Part shown: in pieces, positions 36,398 through 48,659 of the stretch | Numbering within the stretch: the first letter of the stretch is position 1 | How the letters are laid out: every line of letters starts with the position of its first letter | Source of the DNA: Drosophila pseudoobscura | Taxonomy: Eukaryota; Arthropoda; Insecta; Diptera; Drosophilidae | Reading direction: 5' to 3' | NCBI RefSeq assembly: GCF_009870125.1 | Contig: NC_046679.1 | Coordinates: 1,488,001-1,552,000, forward strand | DNA length: 64,000 nt | Made by a program: the position numbers and the translations under genes | Notes under the pieces: model-generated | Told to the model about the DNA's origin: nothing | Seen by the model: only the letters and a program-made list of their open reading frames with translations | Databases searched by the model: none

Positions 36398-39300
36398 ATG
36401 CATTGCCTTCAGTTCGTTGCTTTTGTCGTGTGGTGCGGTGGCCTGATCCCAGGAAGCTGGACGGCCACCCTCCAGCCACCGCCCCTGATCCAGACCCTCA
36501 GCGCCGGCAGTGACATTGGGCCAGAGTTCAACCTGGACGCCCAGCAGCAGCCACCGCTGGAGAAACTGGAGCCGGAAGGTAAGTCCGCTATTGCGACGTT
36601 CTCTTTTCAATTTGTGACATTCCCTAACTGCCGGCACGTGCAGAACGCGCACTGAAGAAGCCAGCCCTCAGCCGCAAGCTTAAAGTACTTAAAGTACGTG
36701 AAATAATTCCCATTAGTTGAACTTGAACCGTTCACCCGTTCCCCCCAGTTCACTTATGCAACAAGCACTTTAGACGTTGCTTTTATTCTAGGACCAATTG
36801 AAGGTTTGGCAAACTGCTGCACCATTTTCATTCAATAACCGCAATAACCATAAAACGCTTAGTAATTATCCATAAAGAAAAAAGTGTTTGTGTTTAAAAT
36901 TGCTTTATAATGTAACAATATAATCAGGTGGAGCACCGAGCATTACTAATTCTTTTAGAACAGCTTTAAGCTTTTCTATTATTATTTTTTTACAATTTGC
37001 TGGCAGACAAGCCCCAGCTAACAACAGACCTATAATCCTATAAGCTGTATACTCAATTTTCCGTATAAACCCCATCATAAGCAGAGCTAGAGAGATCAAA
37101 CGATAGAATTAATCCATAGTTTCTTCCAAAAAAACATCATGAACTTTTAATTTCATTGTCAGTCCCAATTGGCAGTCAAGTAATGAAGCTTAACTGTAAC
37201 CTGCCTCAAAGTCGAGGTCATAATTACTACCTCAATTGAATATTAATTATCGCAAGCCGACGATAGTCATGATCCGGACTGAATCAGCTAATGGGCAATC
37301 CAAAAAGTGCAAAGGAAATGCAAATGATTTACGAGTATCGGAAAGTGATTTGGATTCGTATTCAATGCGCACACAAAAAACTCTTTTCCCCCTTTTCTTT
37401 CTGCAATGCAAAGGAATTGAATCATCAAAAATAGTGGGGGGATTCTTGAGTTGTTTTTTGGCAACTTGTGGAGTAGGTTGCTCTCAAGAAGGGTCTATGG
37501 AATGCGTTTTACGCTGATTGGGGCTTCGATATTCCTCCACAATTCTTGATTTTGTAAAGATCATACTCCCTCGATAAGCATTATTGATAGTATGATACTT
37601 AGAAAATAATCTACTTTATAGTTTATCTGCGGCATACAATAGAATAAATACCAATATTTACAGACTGACAGTCCAGCAATATGTCTAGACGGGGATGTAC
37701 TAAACGCAATGCATTCAAGTAGAAAAATCCACATTCTGTAGTATAGATACTATGGAGAATATAATTTAAGACCCTAAACATGTCATATAGTAAATTAAAA
37801 CAGAGTCGAAACAAATAGAAATGACATTAGGGATATCCCAGTAACTAATTCCGAGATATATGTACAATGTGCATTTAGTAGGATGAGAGTGAATAAATTA
37901 TAATATAAATAGCGGGGGAACCACAACTGACTTGTAGATGCATTTCAGACACTAAAATAAATCTAGATAATTAGTCGTACGCGAATATACTAGTGCAGAA
38001 AGTCCCACTAGACGCGAGCAATTAAGAGGCGACGTCTACGCCACTACGTGACTGGGTTGGGACCTATCCTATCCAACGAATTGCCACTACAATTCCCGCT
38101 TACAGATGCTGAATTCTGGCGCAGTGTGGGCTTGAAGCAGCTGGAGAAGACCATCGAGCAGGCCAAGCGGGCCGAGGAGCACTCGTACGCGAAGAAGGCC
38201 CGGAACATCATAATCTTCATTGGCGATGGCATGGGCGTGTCGACGATCAGTGCGGGACGCATCTACAAGGGCCAGTACCTGAAGCACGGCCATGGCGAGG
38301 AGGAGACGCTCTCCTTTGACAACTTTCCCAATACTGGAATGGCCAAGGTATGAAGTTACAGAATGATTTCGAACACCATACACCACACAGCATACTCATC
38401 TCATTTCGTTTCTCCGACAGACATACAACGTGGACAAACAGGTACCGGACTCGGCAGGCACGGCCACGGCACTGTTTACCGGAATCAAGACGCACTACGG
38501 AGCCATTGGCGTGGATGCCACTCGCTCCAAGGTGGATGCCAAGCTGGGCCGGATTGAGACTATCATGGAGTGGGCCCAGAAGGAAGGCAAGCGCACGGGA
38601 ATCGTGACCACAACGAGGATAACGCATGCCACGCCTGCGGCCACCTACGCCCACATTTACGATCGCGACTGGGAGTGCGAAACGGAGGTGCCGGCCGAAT
38701 CGGTGGGCATCCATGTGGACATTGCCCGCCAGCTGGTGGAGAATGCCCCAGGCAACAGATTCAATGTAATCCTGGGCGGTGGCATGTCGCCCATGGGCAT
38801 CCTGAACGCCACCGAGGTGAAGCGGACCAAATTCGAGGGCCCCACCGAAACGATCTGCAGTCGAAGGGATCAGCGCAATCTTCCAGCCGAGTGGTTGGCG
38901 CACCATTCCATGGACAAAGTGCCAGCAGCACTGGTACACAATCGGGACGATCTGCTGGCTGTGGATGCGAAGAACGTGGATCACCTGATGGGCCTGTTTA
39001 GGAACAATCACATCACCTACTCGATTGCCCGGGAGGTGGGCGAACCGTCGCTGCAGGAGATGACGGAGACGGCTCTACGGGTTCTGGAACGAGGCGACGA
39101 TTCACCTGGATTTGTGCTCCTCGTCGAGGGCGGGCGCATCGATCAGGGCCACCACATGAACTACGCTCGGGCGGCTCTGCACGAGGTGTACGAGTTCGAT
39201 CTGGCCATCCAGGCGGCTCTCAACATGACCGATTCCGACGAGACGCTCATCGTGGTCACGGCGGACCACTCGCATGCCGTCACCTTCAACGGCTATGCGC

Positions 39301-39800
39301 TGCGCGGCAACGACATCCTGGGCGCATCGAACCTACACGAGAAGGCCGATCCCATGGTCTACGAGACCATCTCCTATGCCAACGGGCCCGGCTACTACGA
39401 TCATTTGGCCAACGAATCGCGGCCCGCGAACAGCTCCAACATGTGGATGCCCCTCAAGCTCTACACCGAGGAGGAGCGCCAGGCCCCCACCTACCGCCAC
39501 CTGGCGTCCGTGCCGCGCAAGGACGAAACTCACGGCGGCGAGGATGTGGCCGTGTTCGCCTCTGGGCCCGGCTCCAGCCTGGTTCGCGGCGTCTTCGAAC
39601 AGAACTATGTGGCGTACGTGATGAGCTATGCCGGCTGCATTGGTCCGGCCAAGGACTTTGACGACTCCTGTGAGGATCGCGAAGAGAACAAGCCGATCAA
39701 CAGCAGCAGCAGCGGCAGCGCTGACAACGTTTTGCGAGCGGCCATTCTTCCAATTTTGGCTGCCGCCTCAGCTGCTTTCCTGCGGGGACGCCAACTGTAA
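36398..39800 (+). CDS. Alp4: Alkaline phosphatase, secreted or GPI-anchored
   Basis: Three exons encode 600 aa: 36398-36578, 38106-38347 and 38421-39800. The protein starts with a signal peptide (MHCLQFVAFVVWCGG) and a proline- and glutamine-rich spacer. The alkaline phosphatase fold follows: IGDGMG (metal-binding Asp at 101), VPDSAGTATALFTG with the nucleophile Ser at 152, GGRIDQGHHMN, and VTADHSHAVTFNGY. The C-terminus is hydrophobic after a Ser-rich linker, as in GPI-anchored members, although it ends in RGRQL. The length and the position beside CanA1 and Mic19 fit D. melanogaster Aph-4/Alp4, known from Malpighian tubule and brain ellipsoid body. The 1.5-kb first intron is the only large one. 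The start at 36398 is the first in-frame ATG and gives the signal peptide directly. Confidence 0.92.
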
Positions 39801-40153
39801 ATGTATTGTAGTTTATGGATTAGTTTTTATGGATTGTGTAGTTAACAGTAGTACAAGCGGAAGGAGACGATGCGGAAGTGTCTGAAATGACCACATATTA
39901 AACACTTAAATATAAACAATTGCGTTTTAATATGTAATGAAAACACTGATAGCGCCCAAGCGGCAGTTTTGAATTCGATATACATACTATCGATATTTCT
40001 ATCGACGATAGCTGCCGTCGTATTCTGTTAAATTACTTTACTTATTTATTTCTTCACAAAATACACTTTCTCGCCCAAGTCTTTGCAGTTTACAGAAGTC
40101 TCGCAAGGCCGCCAACAAATAATCAACTCAACATACGAATTCGAACCGTCTTT

Positions 40154-40916
40154 CTATCCCGCTTTGGCAGCTTGCGCCTTGGGCGCCTCCGGCTCATCAT
40201 CCAACTTCTTGATGCGATGCAGGTCGACGCACTGCCGAAACTGGGCCACCTCGTCCATGCACTGCAGCGTCTCACCGGGATGGGCGCGGTAGCAGGCCAG
40301 CAGCTGCGCCTTCAAATCCTGGCAGGGCGGCAGCTTTTGCGCGGCGGCAGTGCTGACGAATCGCTTGTGCACGTTCTCCACGGCATTGGCGTACTCCGAC
40401 TCGAGGATGGTGTTGGTCTTCTTCAGGTTCTCCTCCAGATTGATGAGGCGCTGGCGCCAGATCTCGTCGTTCTGTTTCAGCTCCTGGTTCATCTGGCGCT
40501 GCACATCCGCGGCGCTGATGGTTTGTCCACCGCCCTGCACGTAAATGGAGGAGGGAGCCCTAACCGCGGACGCGGGCGCTGGCAGGACTGCTGCGGGCAC
40601 GGAGGGGGCTTTGGCTGCCGGTTTGGACTCCTCCGCAACGGCTGCTTGCTGGCGAGCTGTAGGAATATTGCAAATTAGTGGAAAATCATGTTTTAGTTAA
40701 AGAAACCCCTATTTCGAGCATTGTTGCATAACACTCGGGGAACGCAATTGTAAACCCGTTGGGGAAATCTTTAGAGCCTAGTACTTTACCCTGCTGTGAG
40801 ATGCCAGCCTTGAGGCGCTTGACCACATCATCGGATATGTCGATGACGCCCGCAGGAGTCGGGTTCTCCATTGAGACCGAACGTGGTTCGCGCGACTGTG
40901 ATTGCCTGGCTCCCAT
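40154..40916 (-). CDS. Mic19: MICOS subunit Mic19 (CHCHD3 homologue)
   Basis: On the minus strand, exons 40916-40790 and 40656-40154 give 209 aa. The start MGARQS has a glycine at position 2 suited to myristoylation, as in CHCHD3. The N-terminal half matches the DUF737 region (IDISDDVVKRLKAG). A coiled-coil segment rich in Glu, Gln and Arg follows (RQMNQELKQNDEIWRQRL and onward). The C-terminal CHCH domain has the twin CX9C pattern: C-QDLKAQLLA-C and C-MDEVAQFRQ-C. The protein acts in the inner mitochondrial membrane complex that holds crista junctions. The gene converges with Alp4, 353 bp apart; AATAAA on the minus strand is at 40050-40045. In D. melanogaster this is l(3)03670/CG1715 as I recall. 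Confidence 0.92.
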
Positions 40917-41077
40917 CGTGAGGATGTCTGTTCTGGCGGTTTCTAGTCTTCAACGGAGCAAACCCTGCAAGGATTATAGATTACCAGTCAGAACAGTGTG
41001 TATTTGACGCTGGGTTAACAACCAAATTGCCTATTTAAACTGTTTTTAAACCTTTTTTCGTCAAAAAATATGCGGTG

Positions 41078-41200
41078 CCCGTGTGACCGTTTGAGACCAG
41101 TGTGACCGCGGATTTATCGATATATACGGTCCGACCCTCAGAAATATACCGAGACATACGGCCTCATTTTCAAAATATACCGTAAATATACTGACGAATT
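41078..41200 (-). promoter_or_regulatory. Mic19 housekeeping core promoter region
   Basis: Upstream of the Mic19 start lie two copies of GTGTGACC (41081-41088 and 41100-41107), the reverse of the fly core-promoter Motif 1 (GGTCACAC). A perfect DRE, TATCGATA, is at 41115-41122, and two AATATACCG words (about 41152 and 41178) resemble Motif 6 on the opposite strand. This set is typical of broad TATA-less promoters of housekeeping genes in Drosophila and fits a mitochondrial gene. Motif identity is read from the sequence; use is inferred. Confidence 0.65.
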
Positions 41201-42895
41201 CATTTCTATTTTACATATTCCTCGTTTTTGATATTCCGTCGAATATTACTAGCTATATAGAACTTTTAGCCATGCCCACATAATTTTAGCCCATTGATGA
41301 ATCAATTTTCTACACAATTGGATAGTTTTTAATCCTTGCTTTTATTGTATTTATTGTAAAAAAGGGTTAAACAAAATGGTTCAACAAGAAAAACAGTCGC
41401 TAAAGCCCTAGTATAGGCCTTTGTTCACCCTATTTCGTTAATTTTATATGAAGATGAAATGTGATTTATTAAGACTTTTTCTGTAATTGATATTCTTTAG
41501 ATATATTCAAGTACATTATTAGTATCTTGTATATATTTATCTCGATCCTGATACCTACTGAGCCTTGGAAGACAAACGTATTCACAATTCTATAACATCC
41601 ATTTCCCCCAGGGTATGTGTGCATGGAACTAGCAACATGTTTGTGTATGGAGTGAGACTCATTGTTGCAATAGCGAAACTGCGGCGAATCGGGTATTGCC
41701 TATATTTCAAGCTATATAGATTTGCCCACTTGGCTTTATCCCATAGATAAATGCATTTTCTACAAGATTGCTTCTTTTAATTACCTTTATGTATTTCATT
41801 TTGACCAAAAAACGGTTTTCAAGTGAATGTTGCCGCAACTTTTGTGTATGGAATGCGCAACATTTGTGTATGGAATGAGACTCATTGTTGCTAAAGCGAA
41901 TTGGGGCAAAATGCGGCGAACTGCGGCGAATTAAAAAAAACGACCAATTCCTCATATTCTTTGTTCCGTTGAATAATACTATCTATATGAAACATTTAGC
42001 CATGCCCACTCAATTTTGTACGATTGATGAATCAATTCTATACATGATTGGTCTATTCCAAATACTTGCATTTATTGGATTTCTATATAACATTGAAAAT
42101 TAAATTAATAGATTGATGAAATTGACAAAAATACCACGGGAGCGCGGCGAAAACCAGTATTTCTACAGTATGACCCTCGGAACAGCACCGAAATATACGG
42201 TCTCATTTGAAAAATATACCGAGTGGTGCGCGCCAAATCGAACTTTTTTGAATGTGAGCGACAAGGATTTAAATGTTGTCAACCGGGCCTTTATCTATGC
42301 CCACATTATTTAATACGATTAATGAATCAATTTTCTACACAATTGGTTAGTTTTTAGGTTGCTTTTATTGTATTTTGACTAAAACACGGTTTTCAAGTAA
42401 ATGTTGCCGCAACATTGTGTATGGAATGGGACTCATTGTTGCTAAAGCGAACTGCGGCGAATTCAAATTCGATTCAAAAAACGACCAATTCTTTGTTCCG
42501 TTGAATAATACTATCTATATAGAACATTTAGCCATGCCCACTCAATTTTGTACGACTGATGAATCAATTTCATACATGATTGGCCTATTCGAAATACTTG
42601 CATTTATTGGATTTCTATATAGCATTGAAAATTAAATTAATAGATGACAAAAATACCATTTAGCACTAAAAAACACCACATGGGAGCGCGGCGAAAACCA
42701 GTTTCTACAGTATATACGGTCTCACTTGAAAAATATACCGAGTGGCGCGCGCCAAATCTAACTTTTTTGAATGAGAGCGACAAGGATTTAAATGCTGTCA
42801 ACCGGGCCATTACCGATTCAACAAATACGACTATTCCCTCAATTTTGATCTTCCGTCGAATATCAGCTATATGGAAGATTTAGCCATGCCAACAT
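41200..42895. repeat. Tandem 0.5-kb repeat block upstream of Mic19
   Basis: The words ATTTAGCCATGCCCAC, GATGAATCAATT and ACTCATTGTTGCTAAAGCGAA recur in order. The last recurs at 41,880 and 42,431, a period of about 551 bp; a diverged copy lies at 41,656. Each long unit also contains ATACGGTCTCA(T/C)TTGAAAAATATACCGAGTGG (42,190s and 42,710s), which resembles the Motif 6 pair in the adjacent Mic19 promoter. The same family recurs at 51.7-52.1 and 53.9-54.6 kb. The 53.9-54.6 kb copy is collinear with 41,210-41,690 over almost 500 bp. No terminal inverted repeat or protein is evident; the element type is unknown. Confidence 0.75.
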
Positions 42896-44910
42896 CATTT
42901 TTTTTATGTGTTTTTAATAAACTAAAGAACCTCATCATTTTTTAAGAGGACAAATTCACTATCGATTCCCTGCGGACTTTTGATTGCATTTGCATGTGCA
43001 GTGCACGGTTTCGATATTTTTGTGCGATACGCGTATTATTTAAGCGCGCCAGCGTAAAGAAGATTCAATATAAATGAAATCAAATGTTTTTTTATTTTTG
43101 TTGAAAATCGTACGATTTTATTTATGTTTTAGCTTGGTTTTGTCGTTCGTTTGTGGATTTCTTTCAAATACATACACTTAAATGGCATTTAATGGTGTGA
43201 CTGGTATCTCATATGATTTGCAATTGCCTTTCCATTGATTTTCATTGCCTTACTTATTGTTTATTTTACGATTACCCTTCAGTTAATAATTATTTATGGT
43301 TTATGGTTTAGTCTGGAGTGCTGCCGCATCGCAAGTGGTGTTTCTGCTTTAAAATTTCATTGCCCTATCACTTGTGCGTGTTGTTACCGATTAAAAATCG
43401 CAATCGAATCATTGCTGTCGATAAACTGTCTCTTTTTTTGTAGGTTAAGCTTTAGTTTAATTAATGCTGTGACTGGATTTTCTGCTTTTATTCTGCTCAG
43501 ATATACATAATCATGGTTTTTTGTTAGTTTATAATTTGAAATACTTGCTAATTACATAAATGTGGCGTGCACTTGTCCATAAATCTATTCCGATAAATCG
43601 ATTCCCATATTAACGTATCCGTTTATTAAGTTTTCATGTGTTTCTGTGGTTATTTTTGTATTTCATATCACTGTTGGTGGTTTGTTAATGTTCATTTACT
43701 CGCTTTCTTTGTGTTCGACTCGATATCGATTTAAGTTTAATTATTTATTAGTTCAAAAGTACTATTCTCAATTCAATATACACATACATTTAATTATACA
43801 AAATCCTGAAAATTACTTTTACTTTTTTGCATATTCTGTAATTTCTCATCAATTTGTTAGTTTCGCTATGGACTCTCTTCGTACACGATCTTCGATATTC
43901 GCTTCTTTAGTTTTTCATAATTATTATGAATCAGTTTTGCTTTCATTTCAGTTTTGGATCCTCGTCTTATCATCCCCCGATAAAATGCTAATTGTTTAGT
44001 ATTCTTTTGTATGCTAGGAGGAAAATCACACATAAGTAGGTATATAATTATTTATAAGGATATTTATGGATATTTCATATGTACACTGAATAACTATTCG
44101 TTTCGGGTTGCATACCAACTGGAGAATCTATCTAGGGGGTTTCTCTCGTGTATAATAGTTGGTCGAGTTGTTGGATTAATCATGAGGGGGGAGCTGGGAC
44201 TGTAACTGGGGCTGGGGCAGAGCGGAGTACCAATATCGAACGAAAAACCGAAAATATAAAAAACAATTTATAAGAAATATCACGTAATGCATTTTTATTT
44301 AAGTTTCTTGCGGTCTGATATATCTGATTTCTGTATATGTTTTGCTTTTCGGTTCGTGTGTCCTTTGTGGTGTGTTCTTCATATTTTTTAGAGGCTGACG
44401 TCCATCGTCCGTGGAGTTTTACATTGTTTTTTACGTGTTCTCATAAGATATAGTTCGTATAGTTATTATATATTTATATATATATATATATATTATATAG
44501 TATATATAATTGTTACCCCTTTTCTCTTGGCGCATTTAGAAATTAAGAATTAATTTTTTTTTGCATTTTTTGTTTTATTTTTTACGGTTTGGTATTACTT
44601 ATAGACAAATTTCATATTATAGCTATAATTTATTAGCTAGCGTTATGTAATTTTAGTGCCCGTCGACGACTGACGGGTTCTTCTACTCGAAATGTTAATG
44701 CAAATGTTTTTTGTTTGTTGTTTTGTTTTCTCTATTGCTATTTTTAGCTTGTTTTTCATATGTTCTCTATGTTAGTTACATCCCTTGGGGTCGATCCTCT
44801 TGATGGAAGGATCCCTTCTTCTACTCGAGAAATGCGCGCAGTTGAACAGTTTTCAATGGAGAAATATATGAACACATCCAGCAAAAGCGCAGACCATAAA
44901 AGTATTTAGC

Positions 44911-44936
44911 ATATATATATATATATATATATATAT
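44911..44936. repeat. (AT)13 microsatellite
   Basis: Thirteen AT units occur in a row in noncoding DNA downstream of dco. Confidence 0.95.
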
Positions 44937-45826
44937 GGTTGTAGCAGATATATGGTAACATATTGGGGGGTGCGGGGTGTGGGTCATTACAAATCAGATT
45001 TATGCTTAAAGCTAAAGAACCCTCTCATCGATGATATCGTAATGACAGTGCCCCGACAAAATTATCTGTAACTGGGGGGATCGCTTAACCTAGGATTGGT
45101 TGGGGTTTGGGGTTGGGGTTGCATCGGGTTTCGCTATCGCTAGATCTCTAGACTAAGGTTAGGGACACCCCGACGAGTGGAGTGTCCTTTGTTTCTTTTA
45201 CACAAATATTACACTTACATTCAAATTTTGTTTCAATGATAGGGCTTCCACACTACAGCTATCGTTTCTATATATTCTTCATTGAATATAAATCAGCGTT
45301 TGCTTGTTGGTTTGTTCAGTGATCAACGTTCAGTGGGGGGCGGGGGCTGAGTGGAAACAAACAAAAAAAATTAACAAACAAAAAAATTCAGCAAAGAGGA
45401 AGATTTGGGCACAAATGCACTTTTTCAAGCGTGTGTGGCTTAGTGTCGTGTCGTGTTCTTGTGTTGCACAGTGTAAACGTACAGTACTGTAGTTAAATGC
45501 TAGCTCTTTGCTCCTCCTCCTCCTCTCTCTCTCTTTCTCCCTATCTCTCCCGCCGCTCACCCCTTTCCCATGATCTACTGATCTTCTTGAGTGTGTGTGT
45601 GTATGTGGAAGATGTTGCTATCCGATTCTATCCGTCTTGCAGCCATTTGGCGCATTCGTTTTATCAACTAAAATTATAATTTAAATTAATCGTAGTCTAG
45701 GTAATTAATTAATAAGCTTTGCCACGCCCTATCTCGATCCTCCGGGAGCGGAAGTCCGTCCATGTCAAAGCCGCAACAAAACGAAAATGTACAAATCAAG
45801 AAAAGCGCTCGCTCCGCTCCGCTCTG

Positions 45827-45945
45827 CTCCTCTCCTCTTCGCTCCTCTTCGCTCATCTTCTCTCATCTTCTCTCATCTTCTCTTCGCTCATCTTCTCTCA
45901 TCATCTCTTCGCTCATCTTCTCTCATATCATCTCATCTCCACTTC
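45827..45945. repeat. CTCATCTT / TCTTCG tandem patch
   Basis: Imperfect pyrimidine-rich units of 10-15 bp (CTCATCTTCT, CTCTTCG) repeat about ten times. On the minus strand this is a GA-rich tract that would lie in the dco 3' UTR. Confidence 0.85.
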
Positions 45946-46170
45946 AATGCTATCTCCTTATTTTCCTCTTCCTCTCTCGATGTGTGTATGTGTGTCTGTG
46001 GGGGCAGGGACCAGGTCATCCTGCATTATACGGCATATATAAAGCATGTGTGTGGGTGTGTTGGTGTATATATATATTGGTCATATATATATAACTATGT
46101 ATTCTACACGTATAGTTGCTGAGTTTTTTGTCTACTGTGTCCAGCGCTGCTGCATCTAGACCATAAAATA

Positions 46171-47490
46171 TTATTTAGCGTTCCGCACGTCGCCCACCAC
46201 ACCGCCGCTCTGGATGCTGCCGACACCGCCTCCACCGCCGCCGCCACCCTGGCGCATCCGTATCGAGGGACGGCGCTCCGGTGTGTCGTAGGGCGGTCTC
46301 GATGAATTGGTGGCCGCCATCGAGTCGTCCATGTTGAGGCCTCCGTTGCCGCCAATAAGCTGGCTGCCTCCATTCCCGCCGCCGCCCAACATCGCTAGGG
46401 TCTGGCCGCCCTGGGAGCTGGTGCCGAGGAGCTGCTGCGTGCTGCCGCCCGCTGTGGCCAGCGTCGTGTTCACCTTGTGCTGCTGTTGGTGCGAGGAGGC
46501 GGCGGCGGCCGCCGCCACAGCTGCCGCGACGACTGCATCGTGGCCCACCTGGCCGTCGGTGCCGTCCTGGACCTGCTGGATCGCCTGGGGATTGCGCGGG
46601 CCCCCGAACTTGAGCAGATTCCAGTCGAACACATAATCGTAGGTGAAGCCCAGCCGGTGGAACAGGTTGCGGAAGAGCTTGCGCAAGTGGCAGTAGTCGG
46701 GGCGCTGGTCGAAGTGCATCTGCCGGCAGAAGTTCAAGTAGTTGACGAACTCGCTCGGGAAGCCCTTGCAGAGCACCACTATCGAGGTGGAGAGCTTCTT
46801 CTCTGAGATGCGCTCGTACTTCTGGCGCTTGTTGGCCGCCTTAAGGCCCTGCCAGGGCAAGGCGCCCAGGTTGAAGTACATGAGGACGTAGCCCAGGGAT
46901 TCAAGATCGTCGCGGCGCGACTGCTCGATTCCCAGGTGTGTGTTGATCGAGGCGTAGCGGGCCGTGCCCGTCAGGTTCTTGTTTTCCCGATAGGGGATGT
47001 GCTTCAGGGAGCGGGCGTCGCGGAACTTCTTGGCCAGGCCAAAGTCGATAATGTACACTAGGTTGCCCTTCTTGCCGAGGCCCATGAGGAAATTGTCCGG
47101 CTTGATGTCGCGGTGGATGAAGTCGCGCGAGTGGATATAGTCGATGCGCGATATCATCTGATCCGCCAGCAGCAGCACCGTCTTCAGCGAGAAGCGGCGC
47201 GAGCAAAAGTTGAACAGATCCTCCAGCGAGGGGCCCAGCAGCTCCATCACCATGACATTGTAGTCACCTTCGCTGCCGCACCAGATGATCCGCGGTATGC
47301 CGATCCCGCCCTGCATTGTCTTGTAGAACTTCGATTCGATGTGCAGTTGGGGATGCTTTGTGCGGATGCACTCCAGCTTGATGGCCACCTCCTCGCCAGT
47401 GTTGATTGTGGTTCCCAGGTAAATGTCTCCGAAGGATCCCGATCCGATCTTCCTGCCCAAACGGTACTTGTTGCCCACGCGCAGCTCCAT
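46171..47490 (-). CDS. dco: Casein kinase 1 delta/epsilon (discs overgrown / doubletime)
   Basis: A single coding exon of 439 aa starts at [12 protein letters not shown] and is nearly the length of the D. melanogaster protein (440 as I recall). The kinase domain shows the glycine loop [13 protein letters not shown] (14-26), catalytic Lys38 in [26 protein letters not shown], and the CK1-specific substrate-site features. The tail after about residue 300 is Gln-, Ala- and Gly-rich and low in complexity, ending DVRNAK. In flies this kinase phosphorylates Period in the clock and acts on Fat/Dachs Hippo signalling and Dishevelled/Arrow in Wnt signalling. The frame extends a little upstream of the ATG, but a strong acceptor at 47590-47591 marks the 5' UTR junction, so the ATG at 47490 is the start. 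Confidence 0.96.
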   Translation of the reverse strand: MELRVGNKYRLGRKIGSGSFGDIYLGTTINTGEEVAIKLECIRTKHPQLHIESKFYKTMQGGIGIPRIIWCGSEGDYNVMVMELLGPSLEDLFNFCSRRFSLKTVLLLADQMISRIDYIHSRDFIHRDIKPDNFLMGLGKKGNLVYIIDFGLAKKFRDARSLKHIPYRENKNLTGTARYASINTHLGIEQSRRDDLESLGYVLMYFNLGALPWQGLKAANKRQKYERISEKKLSTSIVVLCKGFPSEFVNYLNFCRQMHFDQRPDYCHLRKLFRNLFHRLGFTYDYVFDWNLLKFGGPRNPQAIQQVQDGTDGQVGHDAVVAAAVAAAAAASSHQQQHKVNTTLATAGGSTQQLLGTSSQGGQTLAMLGGGGNGGSQLIGGNGGLNMDDSMAATNSSRPPYDTPERRPSIRMRQGGGGGGGGVGSIQSGGVVGDVRNAK

Positions 47491-47589
47491 TTTGTCTGTG
47501 CTTCTGTGTGTGTGTTTGAAAGAGTGCTTAACCTCTACGTGAGAGAGAGAGACAGTGTTGTGTGTGGATATGCGGTGCCTTGCCTGCTG
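47491..47589 (-). other. dco: dco 5' UTR, last noncoding segment
   Basis: On the minus strand, CTAAC and a pyrimidine tract ending CTACCCTCCAG precede 47589 and form a good branch point and acceptor. From there to the ATG at 47490 is untranslated leader continuous with the coding exon. Confidence 0.55.
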
Positions 47590-48659
47590 CTGGAGGGTAG
47601 GAGAAGTCAAAAGTTAGTTTTATCCACCTTTTCGGGCCATCACTCTGCTCCTTTTTCACAAACCTTGCGCTGTCCTCTCGTCAGAGCTCCTCTCCTCAGC
47701 TTTTTGGCCTTCTTGTTATAACTTTCTAGGCAGTCGCTTCAGCTTCAGGGCTTTATTGTTGCTAAAATAAAAAAGAGACGACATTTTGTGAGTATGAGTA
47801 TCGGCTTGCAGTCCCTCCAGTCCCCATGCTCTATTCTACACGCTCTTTGTCAATGCCGTTATAGCGGTAAATGAGCGACGCGACGTGACAGCCACAGGGC
47901 CAGCAACGAGCACTGACTCTCCAAAAAACGTACGAGTATGTCTCCAAAAACAAAGTGCAGCGTCAGTTCTTTTCAATTTTGTCTCTGATAAGAATTATTG
48001 CTCACAGAGTCCCACCAGCTGAGGTACCGGGTGGCGTGGGGTGGTGTGGGGTGCCACTGCTGGAATCGAAGTGAAATGAGACAATACAAAAGGCAGATAA
48101 CACAATGCGAAGTGGGAAGAAGCTGCCGATGTGACAGTTGGATAAGAGCGCGCGGAAAGAGCGCCTAAGCTCCGCTCAGGTCGACAAGCACACAAAAGTG
48201 GGAAAGGGAGAGAGAGAGCGCGCGAGCGCGAGAGCGAACACAAAGCAAAGGCAACACAACTACAGTTTCGCATATGTTAAAGCCAGATGCAAGGTGCAAT
48301 AGTGTGGGGTGAACCATTTTGTGTTTGTAAATGGGGGAAAAACTTTTCAAAATCATAAATTGTGTTCCTTTTTTGTACAGTTGATCTCCAAACAGGAAAA
48401 GTACCTCAGTCCAGCAATGTCTCACCTCATATTAATACACTTTGGCAGGCTGCCGCCCAATCTACGAATATGCAAAACAAAGTGCGAGATAAGGTCAGTC
48501 GCGAACCCGAACCTAGCACAAAAATAGAGTTTATTATTCCGAAATGTGCGTCATGGACTCCTGATTGTATAGATGATTATTGTTACACGATGTGTCTAGC
48601 ACCGATGTAATAGATTTCCTCGAAACGGACATGCATGTGTGGCTTTGACGCTTCTTGGG

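Larger units (their letters stand above)
42896..46170 (-). other. AT-rich DNA, probably largely the dco 3' UTR
   Basis: There is no gene. The stretch is strongly AT-rich, with a 26-bp AT tract at 44911-44936, another TA-rich tract at about 44,470-44,515, and a TCTTCTC/CTCATCTT tandem patch at 45,827-45,945. dco ends at 46171 on the minus strand and the first 3 kb downstream of it are here. Several TTTATT words, which are AATAAA on the minus strand, occur, including near 43,090. How far the 3' UTR runs is not decided by sequence alone. Confidence 0.4.

Noticed and set aside
36905-37099. A 64-codon minus-strand frame in the Alp4 intron with a hydrophobic start
   Set aside because: Short, AT-rich, no splice partners and no recognised similarity; could not be supported.
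39274-39621. Long alternative frames across Alp4 exon 3, and similar ones across dco
   Set aside because: They are shadows of GC-rich coding DNA in other frames; the true frames carry the enzyme motifs.
41885-42635. Two similar plus-strand frames (about 70-86 codons) sharing VPLNNTIYIEHLAMPTQFC-like text
   Set aside because: They are copies of the tandem repeat, and the homologous stretch at about 54,450 has a stop and a changed residue in this frame. Similarity reflects the DNA repeat and not protein conservation.
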